DNA of 64,000 nt from Nitrospirota bacterium (GCA_035516965.1 DATIZR010000046.1:1-64000); one strand, 5' to 3'; positions 26,810-35,135 are shown, counted from the first letter of the stretch. The notes: generated by a model not told the origin, from the letters alone. Translations and numbers: made by a program.

Positions 26810-27629
26810 GTTCATTACCTCCTATCAGATAGTAAACACTCGGCCCGGTCCCGAGCTCGGGCTTGCGCCGTATGGTGTAACTCGTCTCGATGACTTTCCG
26901 GACCTCGGAATTCTTGTCCGCGAGGTCGCCGAAGATCAGGCCGCCCTTGGGAGCCGCCTCGACACAAGCCGGCAGTTTCCCGAACGCGAGCCGTTCGGTG
27001 CAGAAGGTGCATTTTTCCACCACGCCCTTGGTTCGCGTCGGATATTCCCGGTTCTCGCTCTTGATGAAGGGGCGCGGATCGCGGTAGTTGAAACTCCTTG
27101 CGCCATACGGGCAGGCGGCCATGCAGAACCGGCAGCCGATGCAGCGGTGCATGTCCATCATGACGATGCCGTCCTGCTTTCGCTTGAAGGTCGCCTGGGT
27201 GGGGCAGACCCGCACGCAGGCGGGGTTCTCGCAATGATTGCACAGCACGATGAACGGCATTTCCTTGATCTTCTCTTCCATGTAGGGATTGTCCTGGTCA
27301 GGGAACGCGTTCTCGTACTTCGCCTTCCAGATCCACTTGATCTCATCCTTGATGTCGACGCTGCCGTCGGGATTCCGGAAATCAGGAACATTGTGGGTCG
27401 TGTGGCACGCGCTGATGGTTTTCTGGAAGTCTTCCTCGGTCTTGAACTTGCTCATGTCCACGACCATGGCCCAGTGCTGCGCCGTCAGCGCCTCCTTATT
27501 CGGCTCCACCTGGGGCGGCTTGAGCCCTCTGACCCAAACGTTGTCCACTGCTGTTGCCGCAGTCGCGCCAAGCCCCAGGATGGAGGATATGCCTGCTATC
27601 TTTAAGAATTTCCGTCTGTCCATGCTCAT
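26802..27629 (-). CDS. dsrO: DsrO, periplasmic iron-sulfur subunit (Tat-exported)
   Basis: The N-terminus has a twin-arginine signal (DRRKFLKIAG), so the folded protein is exported. The mature part carries ferredoxin-type motifs CNHCENPACVRVCP, CIGCRFCMAACPYGA and CTFCTERL, as in PsrB/NrfC-like subunits. It links DsrJ hemes to DsrP. The start overlaps the dsrJ stop by four bases, indicating translational coupling. Confidence 0.95.
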   Translation of the reverse strand: MSMDRRKFLKIAGISSILGLGATAATAVDNVWVRGLKPPQVEPNKEALTAQHWAMVVDMSKFKTEEDFQKTISACHTTHNVPDFRNPDGSVDIKDEIKWIWKAKYENAFPDQDNPYMEEKIKEMPFIVLCNHCENPACVRVCPTQATFKRKQDGIVMMDMHRCIGCRFCMAACPYGARSFNYRDPRPFIKSENREYPTRTKGVVEKCTFCTERLAFGKLPACVEAAPKGGLIFGDLADKNSEVRKVIETSYTIRRKPELGTGPSVYYLIGGNEHA

Positions 27630-28042
27630 GACTTGTCATCCTCCTTCGGGGCGATATGGCAGTCCCAGCAATAGGGCTTCACAGCCATATAGTTGTGGCA
27701 TTCGTCGCAGAACTTTTTCTTGTTCGAATGGCAGCGCATGCATTGATTCTGCAGGCTCATGTTGTAATGCTTGCCCGTCGTTTCGCTGACGTACTGACGG
27801 TAGCCGTCGCGCACAACGGAATCGCGCCAGTTATTAATGAGCTGCATGTGCTCGGTCCGCATGAATGCCTTTGACTCCACGCATTTTCGGTCCTGCTCCG
27901 GCAGTTGAAGAATGGCCGGGGTGTCGAGCTTCGGCTCCGGCTTGGCGTTCACCTTCCCGATATTGTAGTAGAACGGAAACAGGGCAACTGCCAGAAGCAC
28001 AACAAGCCCGACGAGTATTTTGCCGCCGTCATAGAGTTTCAT
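27626..28042 (-). CDS. dsrJ: DsrJ, triheme cytochrome c
   Basis: An uncleaved N-terminal membrane helix (9-27) anchors a periplasmic domain with three heme c sites: CMRCH 101-105, CDECH 112-116, CWDCH 125-129. The only other cysteine is C54; DsrJ of Allochromatium has a heme with unusual His/Cys ligation, so C54 is the candidate ligand here. The ATG overlaps the dsrK stop codon. Confidence 0.95.
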   Translation of the reverse strand: MKLYDGGKILVGLVVLLAVALFPFYYNIGKVNAKPEPKLDTPAILQLPEQDRKCVESKAFMRTEHMQLINNWRDSVVRDGYRQYVSETTGKHYNMSLQNQCMRCHSNKKKFCDECHNYMAVKPYCWDCHIAPKEDDKS

Positions 28043-29661
28043 TAGGCCTTTTCCTCCTTCACTTGGGCTGACGGAAGAGGCTCACCGCGCAGGTCGGTCG
28101 TGCGCTCCTTCTCGCCGGTCATGACGAGGGCGTTCGCCACCAGTTCGTGGAGTCCGCAGACGCCCACGCTGGGCACCCAGTAGTCCATGAGGGCCTTGAG
28201 CGTGGCCCGGTCGATGGCGCAGACGTTGGCCAGCATGTTCACCCCGTGGTGATCGGCGACGAACTTGACCGCGTTCGCGCGCGGGAACCCGCCCTTCATC
28301 CTGAGGTCCATATCCTCCGAGGCGTTCAGGCCCGTGCCGCTGCCGCAGCAGAAGGTCTTTTCGCGGATCGTGTCCTCCGGCATTTCGTAGAAGTGGTTTA
28401 CGACATTCTTGAGCACATAGCGAGGCTCGTCCAGCATTCCCATGCCGCGCGACGTGTTACAGGAATCGTGCCAGGTGACCCTGAGGTGGTCGTTTCGCTT
28501 CGGGTCGAGCTTGAGCTTCTTGTTCTTGATCAGGTCGGCGGTGAACTCCGCGACATGGACCATCTTCATGGACTTCGCGTTCTCGAAGACCGTGCCGGTG
28601 ATCGGCGATTTCGGGACTTCGAGGAAATCGGCGGGACCGTTCCAGGTGTCCATGTACTGGGAGAGGACGCGCCACATGTGGCCGCACTCTCCGCCGAGGA
28701 TCCACTTTACGCCGAGCCGCTTCGCCTCCGCGTAGATCTTGGAATTGAGCCGTTTGGCCATCTCGTTCGAGGTGAAGAACCCGAAGTTGCCGCCTTCCGA
28801 CGCATAGGTGCTCCAGGTGTAATCGAGGCCGAGCTCCTCGAACAGCATGAGGTAACCCATGCACGTGTAGGTGCCCGGGTCGGCGAACAGGTCGCCCGAC
28901 GGCGTCACGAACAGGATCTCGGCGCCCTTCCGGTTGAAGGTGGGCTTGATGCGTTTGCCGGTGACGGTCTCGATGTCGTCCAGCATGTATTCGAGGTTGC
29001 CGACGATGGTATGGGGCTCGAGGCCCAGGTGGTTGCCTTTCATATAGCAGTTCGAGACCGGCCCCGCGATCCACTCGATATTCAGGCCAAGGAGGTTGAG
29101 CAGTTCCCGGCCGATCATGGTGATCTCCGCCTGGTCGATGCCGTAGGGGCAAAAGACGGAGCAGCGGCGGCACTCGGTGCACTGGTAGAAGTAGTACCAC
29201 CACTCCTTCAACACGTCGACCGTCAGCTCCCGCGCGCCGGCCATCCTGCCGAAAAGCTTCCCGGCCAGGGTAAATTCTTTTCTGTAGACGGAGCGGATGA
29301 GCTCGGCCCGGAGGACCGGCATGTTCTTGGGATCGCCGGTGCCGATGAAGAAATGGCATTTGTCCGCGCACGCTCCGCAGCGCACACAGATGTCCATGAA
29401 CAGCCGGAAGGAGCGGTATTTTTCAAGGCGCTCCGCGATCCCCTTGAGCAGGATCTCCTTCCAGTCTGCCGGGAGTTTCCAGTCAGCATCAGCCGGCCGC
29501 CAGTCCCGCGGGTTCGGGAAACCGACGAGTTCCAGGCTTTTCGGCTTCGAGCCGTGGCAGAACATGCCCTCCTTGAACACCACGGGCGTATCCAGCCATT
29601 CCGTTTTGGGCAGCGTATAGTCGATCTTCGCTAGTTCTTCTGGTTTCGGAAGTTTCGCCAT
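28042..29661 (-). CDS. dsrK: DsrK, HdrD-like catalytic iron-sulfur subunit
   Basis: Cytoplasmic subunit that reduces the DsrC trisulfide. Two ferredoxin motifs (CVRCGACADKCH; CTECRRCSVFCPYG) lie at about 90-170. Heterodisulfide-reductase CCG-type elements follow: HDSCNTSRGMG and the CCG of TFCCGSGTG, for the special catalytic [4Fe-4S] cluster. Length 539 is normal. GGAG precedes the ATG, two bases after dsrM. Confidence 0.96.
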   Translation of the reverse strand: MAKLPKPEELAKIDYTLPKTEWLDTPVVFKEGMFCHGSKPKSLELVGFPNPRDWRPADADWKLPADWKEILLKGIAERLEKYRSFRLFMDICVRCGACADKCHFFIGTGDPKNMPVLRAELIRSVYRKEFTLAGKLFGRMAGARELTVDVLKEWWYYFYQCTECRRCSVFCPYGIDQAEITMIGRELLNLLGLNIEWIAGPVSNCYMKGNHLGLEPHTIVGNLEYMLDDIETVTGKRIKPTFNRKGAEILFVTPSGDLFADPGTYTCMGYLMLFEELGLDYTWSTYASEGGNFGFFTSNEMAKRLNSKIYAEAKRLGVKWILGGECGHMWRVLSQYMDTWNGPADFLEVPKSPITGTVFENAKSMKMVHVAEFTADLIKNKKLKLDPKRNDHLRVTWHDSCNTSRGMGMLDEPRYVLKNVVNHFYEMPEDTIREKTFCCGSGTGLNASEDMDLRMKGGFPRANAVKFVADHHGVNMLANVCAIDRATLKALMDYWVPSVGVCGLHELVANALVMTGEKERTTDLRGEPLPSAQVKEEKA

Positions 29662-29663
29662 GA

Positions 29664-30656
29664 CTACTCCTTTTCTACCGGCAGGCCGGCTTCTTTCATC
29701 TTAGCCCTGAAATCGTTCTCGTACTCTTCATAGGTGTGAACGTGGACGGGATAGTTCCAGGGATTGACATGCCGCTTCACGCGGCTGGTGTTCGCCAGGA
29801 CCCGGGTCGGGCTCATGAACACGCCGCCCATGTGCACGAGCTTGCTGAAGGGAAAATAGGCGAACAGCGTGCAGATGAGGAAAAGATGGGTGTAGAACAG
29901 CGGACCGATCCCCTGGGGAATCGACGGGTTGAAGCTGACGAGGCCCATAGCCATCATCTTGACGCTCACGATGTCCGTCTTGGTGAAGTAACGCATGAGT
30001 ACGCCGGTGACCCCGATGCCGAGGATCAAGAAGAGCGGAAAGTAATCGCTGATGAGAGAGATGTACCGCACCTGGGGTATGCCGATCCTCCTGAGGAAGA
30101 GGTAGAACACAGCAGCAAGCAGCACGACGTCGGTTATGTAGAGCAGCGGCGTCCCGATCTGGAGGAAGCTGTCGAGCCCTTCTGCCATCTTCACTGCCGC
30201 GGGCACCTTCTCGGTAAAGAACCGGAGGTGCCTGATCAGGATGATGAGGAAGGACCAGTGAAACGCCATGCCGGCCGCCCAAAGCCATTTGGCCTCGCCG
30301 TACGCGAGCTGCGTTCCCTTATGCGTCTGCAGCTTCAGATTTCTGAAGAGGGAGCGGAAGAAGAAAACTTCGAGGGCCATCCTTCCCGCGACCCCGAGGA
30401 GGTTCGAAGGATTTTCCAGTTTGCTGTGCTTGATCCAGGGAAGGGATTTCTGTTGTCCGCAGGTCGTGGGAATGCGGAAGGGGTTCGGCGAACTGCCCCA
30501 CTTCAGAATGCGTGCGATCATGAAGATGACGAAGGTGACAACGGCCAGATAGGGAATAATTACGCCGAACAGGAACTGCATGTTCCCCATTGCCACCCCC
30601 GCATAGGCTATCGCCGCGAGGACAAGCACTGTAATGAAAGAAATTATGGCTTTCAT
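29664..30656 (-). CDS. dsrM: DsrM, NarI-like cytochrome b subunit
   Basis: A 330-residue membrane protein with five or six helices related to NarI. It oxidises menaquinol via two heme b groups and passes electrons to DsrK. Histidines inside hydrophobic segments, such as GMAFHWSFLIILIRHLRFF and KLVHMGGVFMSP, are the likely heme ligands. GAGGTAAC precedes the ATG. First gene of the dsrMKJOP block. Confidence 0.95.
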   Translation of the reverse strand: MKAIISFITVLVLAAIAYAGVAMGNMQFLFGVIIPYLAVVTFVIFMIARILKWGSSPNPFRIPTTCGQQKSLPWIKHSKLENPSNLLGVAGRMALEVFFFRSLFRNLKLQTHKGTQLAYGEAKWLWAAGMAFHWSFLIILIRHLRFFTEKVPAAVKMAEGLDSFLQIGTPLLYITDVVLLAAVFYLFLRRIGIPQVRYISLISDYFPLFLILGIGVTGVLMRYFTKTDIVSVKMMAMGLVSFNPSIPQGIGPLFYTHLFLICTLFAYFPFSKLVHMGGVFMSPTRVLANTSRVKRHVNPWNYPVHVHTYEEYENDFRAKMKEAGLPVEKE

Positions 30657-30712
30657 TTCGTTACCTCTTTTCGATTAAGGTTGGCAGCCCGAGCAATCGT
30701 GCAGGCCCCGTG

Positions 30713-31234
30713 TCAATCCTGGTTGTCAACGATGAGCTTCGCCTGCTGCAGAAGCCTGAAAGTCATATTGCGAGCTTCATTTGCCTTGAGCTCGTAGATC
30801 TTTTCCCGGCATTTCATGTAGAGGTCAAAAGCGTAGAGTGCCAGATCATCGACGGATGAGTCAAAAGCGGCCAGCTCGTCGCGGAGCCGCTGCTGCGCCA
30901 GGGTCTCGCTCCCGAGCTCCTGCCGCACGATCTTCTTCAGCAGGAAGACGAACGAAACAGCCTCGGAGGGAGAGAACTCCTGGATCGCGCGGATCCTGAT
31001 GATGCTGTCGAGAAAGGTCGCGACCGCATCGGGGATGACCCCCTTGAGCAGTGCCTCGAACAGACCCTCCAGGCCCTCCGAGAGGGTATACCCGACGGGA
31101 TTGGTGAACTGGGCCTTTTGTTTCTTCAGAAAACTGGATGTGTTGTCCGGATAGGTATCAGCGACCGCGTCGAACCATTTTTTCAGGATCGTCGATTTCT
31201 TCGCCCTGAGCAGATTTTTGAGCTCCATATCCAT
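30713..31234 (-). CDS. RsbRD N-terminal-domain sensor protein in the dsr operon
   Basis: An all-helical 173-residue protein. LRAKKSTILKKWFDAVADTYPD at the start and DLALYAFDLYMKCREKIYELKANEA at the end match the RsbRD N-terminal domain, a globin-like sensor fold. It lacks STAS or other output domains. Such genes often precede dsrM in sulfate reducers, but their role is undefined; binding a redox or sulfur signal, or a partner in the Dsr complex, is conjecture. ATG 31234 is preferred, with GGTG 9 bases upstream. Confidence 0.8.
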   Translation of the reverse strand: MDMELKNLLRAKKSTILKKWFDAVADTYPDNTSSFLKKQKAQFTNPVGYTLSEGLEGLFEALLKGVIPDAVATFLDSIIRIRAIQEFSPSEAVSFVFLLKKIVRQELGSETLAQQRLRDELAAFDSSVDDLALYAFDLYMKCREKIYELKANEARNMTFRLLQQAKLIVDNQD

Positions 31235-31255
31235 AGCGTGGTTCACCAAAAGCCG

Positions 31256-31277
31256 CCCTGCAGCACGTGCTGCAGGG
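31256..31277. promoter_or_regulatory. 22-bp perfect palindrome inside the dsr operon
   Basis: Half-site CCCTGCAGCAC meets its exact complement GTGCTGCAGGG with no spacer. It lies in the 61-base gap between the DsrF-like and RsbRD genes. It may be a protein-binding operator or an mRNA hairpin; no T tract follows. Confidence 0.5.
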
Positions 31278-31295
31278 GTTCCGGCAGAATAGCTC

Positions 31296-31709
31296 CTAGA
31301 AGAACAGGAGATGCTGTACCGCTTCCATTTCCTTCTGGATGTCGGCGAAGGAAACGAACTTGGTCTTGAGATCGGCGCCCATATCCTCGGCGTTGGTGAT
31401 CATCTTGTCTTCCTTCAGGCCGAGCCGATCCATGTCTTCCTTGCACACCCACACCGGCAAATCGATCATCAGGCAGCTCTTGATGTGGTTCTCCGTGCTC
31501 GTCACCCCGTATATTTTCATTGCCTGCTGGTCCTTCACCGCGTTGAGTACACCATCACCGACGAAGACCACCGTCGGGACGACGGAATCTCCGTCATCCA
31601 TGTAGATCTCGGCGGTCTGGCTTGCGATCGCGTGGGTGAGCGCCAAGCGGGGGTTCTCGCTCTTATAGGGCGGTCGCTGCACAACGAACAATAATTTTAC
31701 GGCACCCAT
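31296..31709 (-). CDS. DsrE/F-superfamily protein (DsrF/TusC-like)
   Basis: A 137-residue DsrE-fold protein starting KLLFVVQRPPYKSENPRLAL, with ENHIKSCLMIDLPVWVCKEDM in the region of the family cysteine; cysteines are C79 and C89. DsrE/F/H proteins are sulfurtransferases acting with DsrC/TusE. It overlaps the upstream DsrE-like stop by one base. Assignment to the F branch is tentative. Confidence 0.75.
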   Translation of the reverse strand: MGAVKLLFVVQRPPYKSENPRLALTHAIASQTAEIYMDDGDSVVPTVVFVGDGVLNAVKDQQAMKIYGVTSTENHIKSCLMIDLPVWVCKEDMDRLGLKEDKMITNAEDMGADLKTKFVSFADIQKEMEAVQHLLFF

Positions 31710-32068
31710 TATTCGCCTCCTATATGAAGCAGTCTGTCGGTCTTGACCGTCTTCGCCAGGTACCAGTCCATGCTCGCGCGCTTCATCCCCTCGGGCGTGT
31801 CTTCCTTGTGGTACCCCCGGGCCTCGGCGCAGGCTTCACAGACCGTGATCTCCATGCCTTTTGCCATGAGTTCCTTCATCTTCTTTTCGTTGTGCGAATA
31901 ATCTTTGAATGCTTTTTGTCCCTTTTTGGCCATCATCACGGCATTGCCGGAAAGCCACATGTTCACCTTGTGCCCCTTGGCCATCCCGGCCTCGGCAAGC
32001 TTGAAAGCAAAGTCGAGCGACATCGAGCCGACCAAAGAAGGGAATACTCCCAATGTTAACTCAGCCAT
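31709..32068 (-). CDS. DsrE-like sulfurtransferase
   Basis: A 119-residue DsrE-fold protein with a CxxC: C77 and C80 in EITVCEACAEARGY. C77 aligns by position with the persulfide-carrying Cys78 of Allochromatium DsrE. A Gly-Asn loop (WLSGNAVMMAKKG) also fits. Expected to relay sulfane sulfur to or from DsrC. Middle gene of the DsrH-, E-, F-like trio. Confidence 0.78.
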   Translation of the reverse strand: MAELTLGVFPSLVGSMSLDFAFKLAEAGMAKGHKVNMWLSGNAVMMAKKGQKAFKDYSHNEKKMKELMAKGMEITVCEACAEARGYHKEDTPEGMKRASMDWYLAKTVKTDRLLHIGGE

Positions 32069-32092
32069 GTTATCCTCCCTGTTGGAATCAGA

Positions 32093-32392
32093 TTACAGCC
32101 AGGCCGTCTTCTCATAGTCGTTCATGATGAGATCGACGATGTCACCGTAGCCGATGACCTTGACCTTGGAATTGACGTTCGCGGCGGTATATCCCCTGGT
32201 CTCGAGATCGTCAGACAACACATAAAAGCTGGCTCCCGCCTTCGAGAGCACCGGTGAATCCTTGCCGCCTTCCTTCACGACGGCATGATAGATGCCGTTG
32301 CCCACCAGGATAACGCCCATCTTTTCGGCCTTCATCCTCTCGAAGGTGTCCTCGGTCCTTCTCCAATCGCTCAAAAAAACAGCCAGTTTCAT
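32093..32392 (-). CDS. DsrH/TusB-like protein lacking cysteine
   Basis: From ATG 32392 (GGAGGTG upstream) the product is 99 residues with DsrH/TusB features: FYVLSDDLETRGY and an aromatic C-terminus (EKTAWL). It has no cysteine at all, so the catalytic Cys20 of DsrH is absent. It may be a structural partner of the two neighbouring DsrE-fold proteins. Confidence 0.72.
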   Translation of the reverse strand: MKLAVFLSDWRRTEDTFERMKAEKMGVILVGNGIYHAVVKEGGKDSPVLSKAGASFYVLSDDLETRGYTAANVNSKVKVIGYGDIVDLIMNDYEKTAWL

Positions 32393-32422
32393 TGTTTCAC
32401 CTCCCCGGGGCTTGATTGTAGT

Positions 32423-32457
32423 AAAAAAACAGGGGATTAGTTGTTCAACTATCCCCT
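32423..32457 (-). terminator. Internal terminator between ferredoxin copy 2 and the DsrH-like gene
   Basis: Minus-strand AGGGGATAGTTG and CAACTAATCCCCT form a stem with one bulge, followed by G and seven T. It would limit read-through into dsrEFH-like and dsrMKJOP genes. A TACAAT (32415-32420) just after it could restart transcription. Confidence 0.75.
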
Positions 32458-32483
32458 TTGTATGGTGATGCTGTATGAGCGCA

Positions 32484-32669
32484 TTATATCTCGTTGACCG
32501 TGATTGCCTGCTGCGGGCAATTTTCAACACAGGTCAGGCAGTTGATGCACTCGGACATGTTCACCGGATCTGCCTTGCCGCCTTCAACTTTGAATACCGA
32601 CTGGGGGCAAACATTCGCGCAGGTTCCGTCGCCATCGCACTTGCCCTTGTCGATCGATACCATGTACAT
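32484..32669 (-). CDS. 7-Cys [3Fe-4S]/[4Fe-4S] ferredoxin, copy 2
   Basis: 61 residues, 56 identical to the ferredoxin at 25281-25466. Same sites: C11-xx-D14-xx-C17-xxx-C21 and C41-xx-C44-xx-C47-xxx-C51. GAAGGAGG lies 11 bases before ATG 32669. The frame stays open upstream, but those residues are Arg/Ser-rich and match nothing. It is 274 bases downstream of dsrC and ends at an intrinsic terminator. Probable electron carrier for DsrAB or associated enzymes. Confidence 0.95.
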   Translation of the reverse strand: MYMVSIDKGKCDGDGTCANVCPQSVFKVEGGKADPVNMSECINCLTCVENCPQQAITVNEI

Positions 32670-32943
32670 GGTGCCGCGTTCCTCCTTCTCGTAAATTCCG
32701 TCAGAGAACAGGTCCCCGAATGCAATCCCTGCCGGGATGCCGCCTTGACTCTGCTTCCGATCGCCCTCCCTCAGGATGACCACCGGAGAACCAGAAGCCA
32801 GCTGCCGCCTCGGCAGGATTTCTGCCGAAGAATGCTCCTCGAACGATAGCGTGAAGGCGGACTCTCCCCGCAGAAAGAGCTTTCGTGCGAACGCAGTCCG
32901 GCACGCGCCGCGCTGCCTTGCTGTTCGAGTTGGTGGCGAGGTG

Positions 32944-33279
32944 CTAGACGCAGCCCGTCGGTTTCGGAAGGCCGGCGATCTTGCAGGCCTGCTTTGCCGG
33001 GCCGCCCGGGTAGAGCTCATAGAGATACTTGGTGTTGCCCTTCTCGGGCCCGAGCTTCTTGCCGATCTCCTTGACGAGGATCTTGATCATCGGCGCGATC
33101 TGATACTGTTTGTAGTAGTCGCGCAGGAAGTTCACCACTTCCCAGTGCTGGTCGCTCATCTCGATGCCCTCTACCTGGGCGAAATAGTTCGCCACGTCCA
33201 TGCTCCAGTCATCCAGGTTCGCCAAGAAACCATCTTCATCCACTTCAATTGTCTTGCCTTTTACCTCTATCGTTGCCAT
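32944..33279 (-). CDS. dsrC: DsrC, sulfur-carrier protein
   Basis: A 111-residue DsrC. The C-terminal arm ACKIAGLPKPTGCV keeps both redox cysteines (the penultimate residue and the one 11 positions earlier), so it can form the trisulfide made by DsrAB and reduced by DsrK. It is therefore a true DsrC rather than a single-Cys TusE or RspA-type homolog. ATG 33279 has AAAGGGG upstream. Confidence 0.97.
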   Translation of the reverse strand: MATIEVKGKTIEVDEDGFLANLDDWSMDVANYFAQVEGIEMSDQHWEVVNFLRDYYKQYQIAPMIKILVKEIGKKLGPEKGNTKYLYELYPGGPAKQACKIAGLPKPTGCV

Positions 33280-33348
33280 TTTTTGTTTCCCCTTTCGTGC
33301 ATTATAATCGGGTACTGCCCTGAGCATCCCGGTGAATATTCCCGTTCC

Positions 33349-33714
33349 TCACCCACTCTTCTTTCTGACCTTGATGACATACAGCCGGCCATGGCCATCC
33401 ATAAAACCCTTCGGCTCACCCGGAGAGCGATGGGTTCGCCAGTCATAGCTCAGCACCCTATCATCATAATCTTCTCCCGCAATCATCGCGGATAATTCCT
33501 TGGACAGCCTGTCGGCTGCCATCCCCAGACCCTGCATCATCAGTTCCCCTACATTCTTGCCTGTCGGGTCCATGATATACAGGGCCTCGCAGGTGCTGCA
33601 CGTTCCGCCAAGAACGACCTCGGCAGCGCTTATCCGCATCTCAGCCGGTCTCGCCAGTGGCGTCCGGCAGAAGGGGCACACCAGTTCGACGCCTTCCCGA
33701 GCTCCAGATCTCAC
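33349..33714 (-). CDS. Zinc-ribbon hypothetical protein of the dsr operon
   Basis: A 121-residue protein with CPFC (13-16) and CSTC (39-42), a likely zinc or iron site, then YIMDPTGKNVGELMMQGLGMAADRLSKEL in an alpha-helical middle part and a basic C-terminus. I do not recognise a family. It lies 23 bases after dsrN and before dsrC on the same strand, so it is probably co-transcribed and may serve Dsr maturation or regulation. Confidence 0.7.
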   Translation of the reverse strand: MRSGAREGVELVCPFCRTPLARPAEMRISAAEVVLGGTCSTCEALYIMDPTGKNVGELMMQGLGMAADRLSKELSAMIAGEDYDDRVLSYDWRTHRSPGEPKGFMDGHGRLYVIKVRKKSG

Positions 33715-33737
33715 GGTAAATACCTGCCTTCCCTACC

Positions 33738-35129
33738 CTACCCCTTGTTTTTCCGGTATTCACGCGCCTTTCTGCACAGGGCCGGAGCCCACTCGGGCGT
33801 GCCCAGCGCATGGATATGGGTATAGGCGGCCAATACATTCTTGTACACGATTCCGTCACTCTTGCCGTCGATCCCGAAGCCGCGATTGACCTCATACGCG
33901 AACGGAGCAAGACCGAGGGTATCTACTATCCGCGAATAATGGAACTCGTGACCTTTTATTATAACATCTTTTTCAAGGAACGTACTGTTCTCGCCTGCAG
34001 TCAGAACAGCGTAACCGTGAGCCTGCGGCTTCTTTTCCAGAACAAAGTCGATCGGCAGGACCCCGCTCATGGGATAGTTCCGGTTTCCCACCTGCAGACT
34101 TCTGCCAAGATAGATCAGGCCTCCGCACTCCGCGTAGATCGGCAGTCCTCTGTCGGCCGCCGCCTTGATGGACCGGCAGAAACCCTCATTCGCAGCAAGT
34201 TCCGCCGCCTGCGTTTCAGGAAAGCCTCCACCTATGTAGAGAGCATCGATCTCGGGCAAAGCGCTGTCCGTGAGAGCATTCACGATCTCCAGCCGCGCCC
34301 CGTGCTGCTCCAGTGCTTCTAAATTATCAGGATAATAGAACTGAAATGCCCTGTCCCTGATAACGCCGACGACCGGCGACGGGTCCTTTCCGCGCGATCC
34401 GATGGCGCTGCATTCCGTTTTTCCAGCAGCCACTTCCCCGGAACCGCATGCGATATCCCACAAGGTTTTCAGATCGAGATATCGTTCGGCCGCCGCGGCC
34501 GCCGCGGCAATCGCCTGTTCCACCTCGGGATGCTCATGGAACGGTGTGAGCCCCATATGGCGTTCGGGGAACTCGCCTTTTCTTTGACGCGGCACGGCTC
34601 CGACAACGCGAAGGCCGCTGCTCTGCTCGATCGCCTTCCGGATGACTGATTCATGACGGCCGGCCGAGACATTATTCAGAATGACACCCCTGAGATCCGT
34701 ATCAGGGTCATAATTTCTGCATCCGAGGACAACCGCGGCCACCGTGCTTGAGGACTTGGTGCAATCCACAATCAGCACGACCGGACAGGCCAGCAGCTTT
34801 GCCAGCCGGGCAGTACTGTACGTGCCGACCTCATCGACGCCATCGTAGAGTCCCCGGTTCCCCTCGATCACTGCCGCGTCAGCATCCGCGGTGTGCTGAA
34901 GGAAGGAGCCCCGGATCGTCTCGGGTGTCATTATGAAGGGATCAAGATTATAGCACGGTCTGCCTGCTGCCGCACCAAGCCATCCGGCATCGATGAAATC
35001 CGGCCCCTTCTTGAAAACCGCCACCCGTCGGCCCGTCTTTTGCCAGGCGCTGATAATGCCCAGGGAGAGGGTCGTTTTGCCCAGCCCCCCCCGCGTGGCT
35101 GATATCACGAGCCTCGGGATGTTCGACAT
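33738..35129 (-). CDS. dsrN: DsrN, cobyrinate a,c-diamide synthase-type siroheme amidase
   Basis: A CbiA/CobB-type glutamine amidotransferase of 463 residues. The ATP-binding domain begins RLVISATRGGLGKTTLSLG. The C-terminal type-1 GATase domain has the nucleophile in YAECGGLIYLG and a distal His in KGHEFHYSR. In dsr operons DsrN is held to amidate siroheme to siro(heme)amide for DsrAB. Six bases separate it from dsrD. Confidence 0.94.
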   Translation of the reverse strand: MSNIPRLVISATRGGLGKTTLSLGIISAWQKTGRRVAVFKKGPDFIDAGWLGAAAGRPCYNLDPFIMTPETIRGSFLQHTADADAAVIEGNRGLYDGVDEVGTYSTARLAKLLACPVVLIVDCTKSSSTVAAVVLGCRNYDPDTDLRGVILNNVSAGRHESVIRKAIEQSSGLRVVGAVPRQRKGEFPERHMGLTPFHEHPEVEQAIAAAAAAAERYLDLKTLWDIACGSGEVAAGKTECSAIGSRGKDPSPVVGVIRDRAFQFYYPDNLEALEQHGARLEIVNALTDSALPEIDALYIGGGFPETQAAELAANEGFCRSIKAAADRGLPIYAECGGLIYLGRSLQVGNRNYPMSGVLPIDFVLEKKPQAHGYAVLTAGENSTFLEKDVIIKGHEFHYSRIVDTLGLAPFAYEVNRGFGIDGKSDGIVYKNVLAAYTHIHALGTPEWAPALCRKAREYRKNKG

Positions 35130-35135
35130 ACGAAA

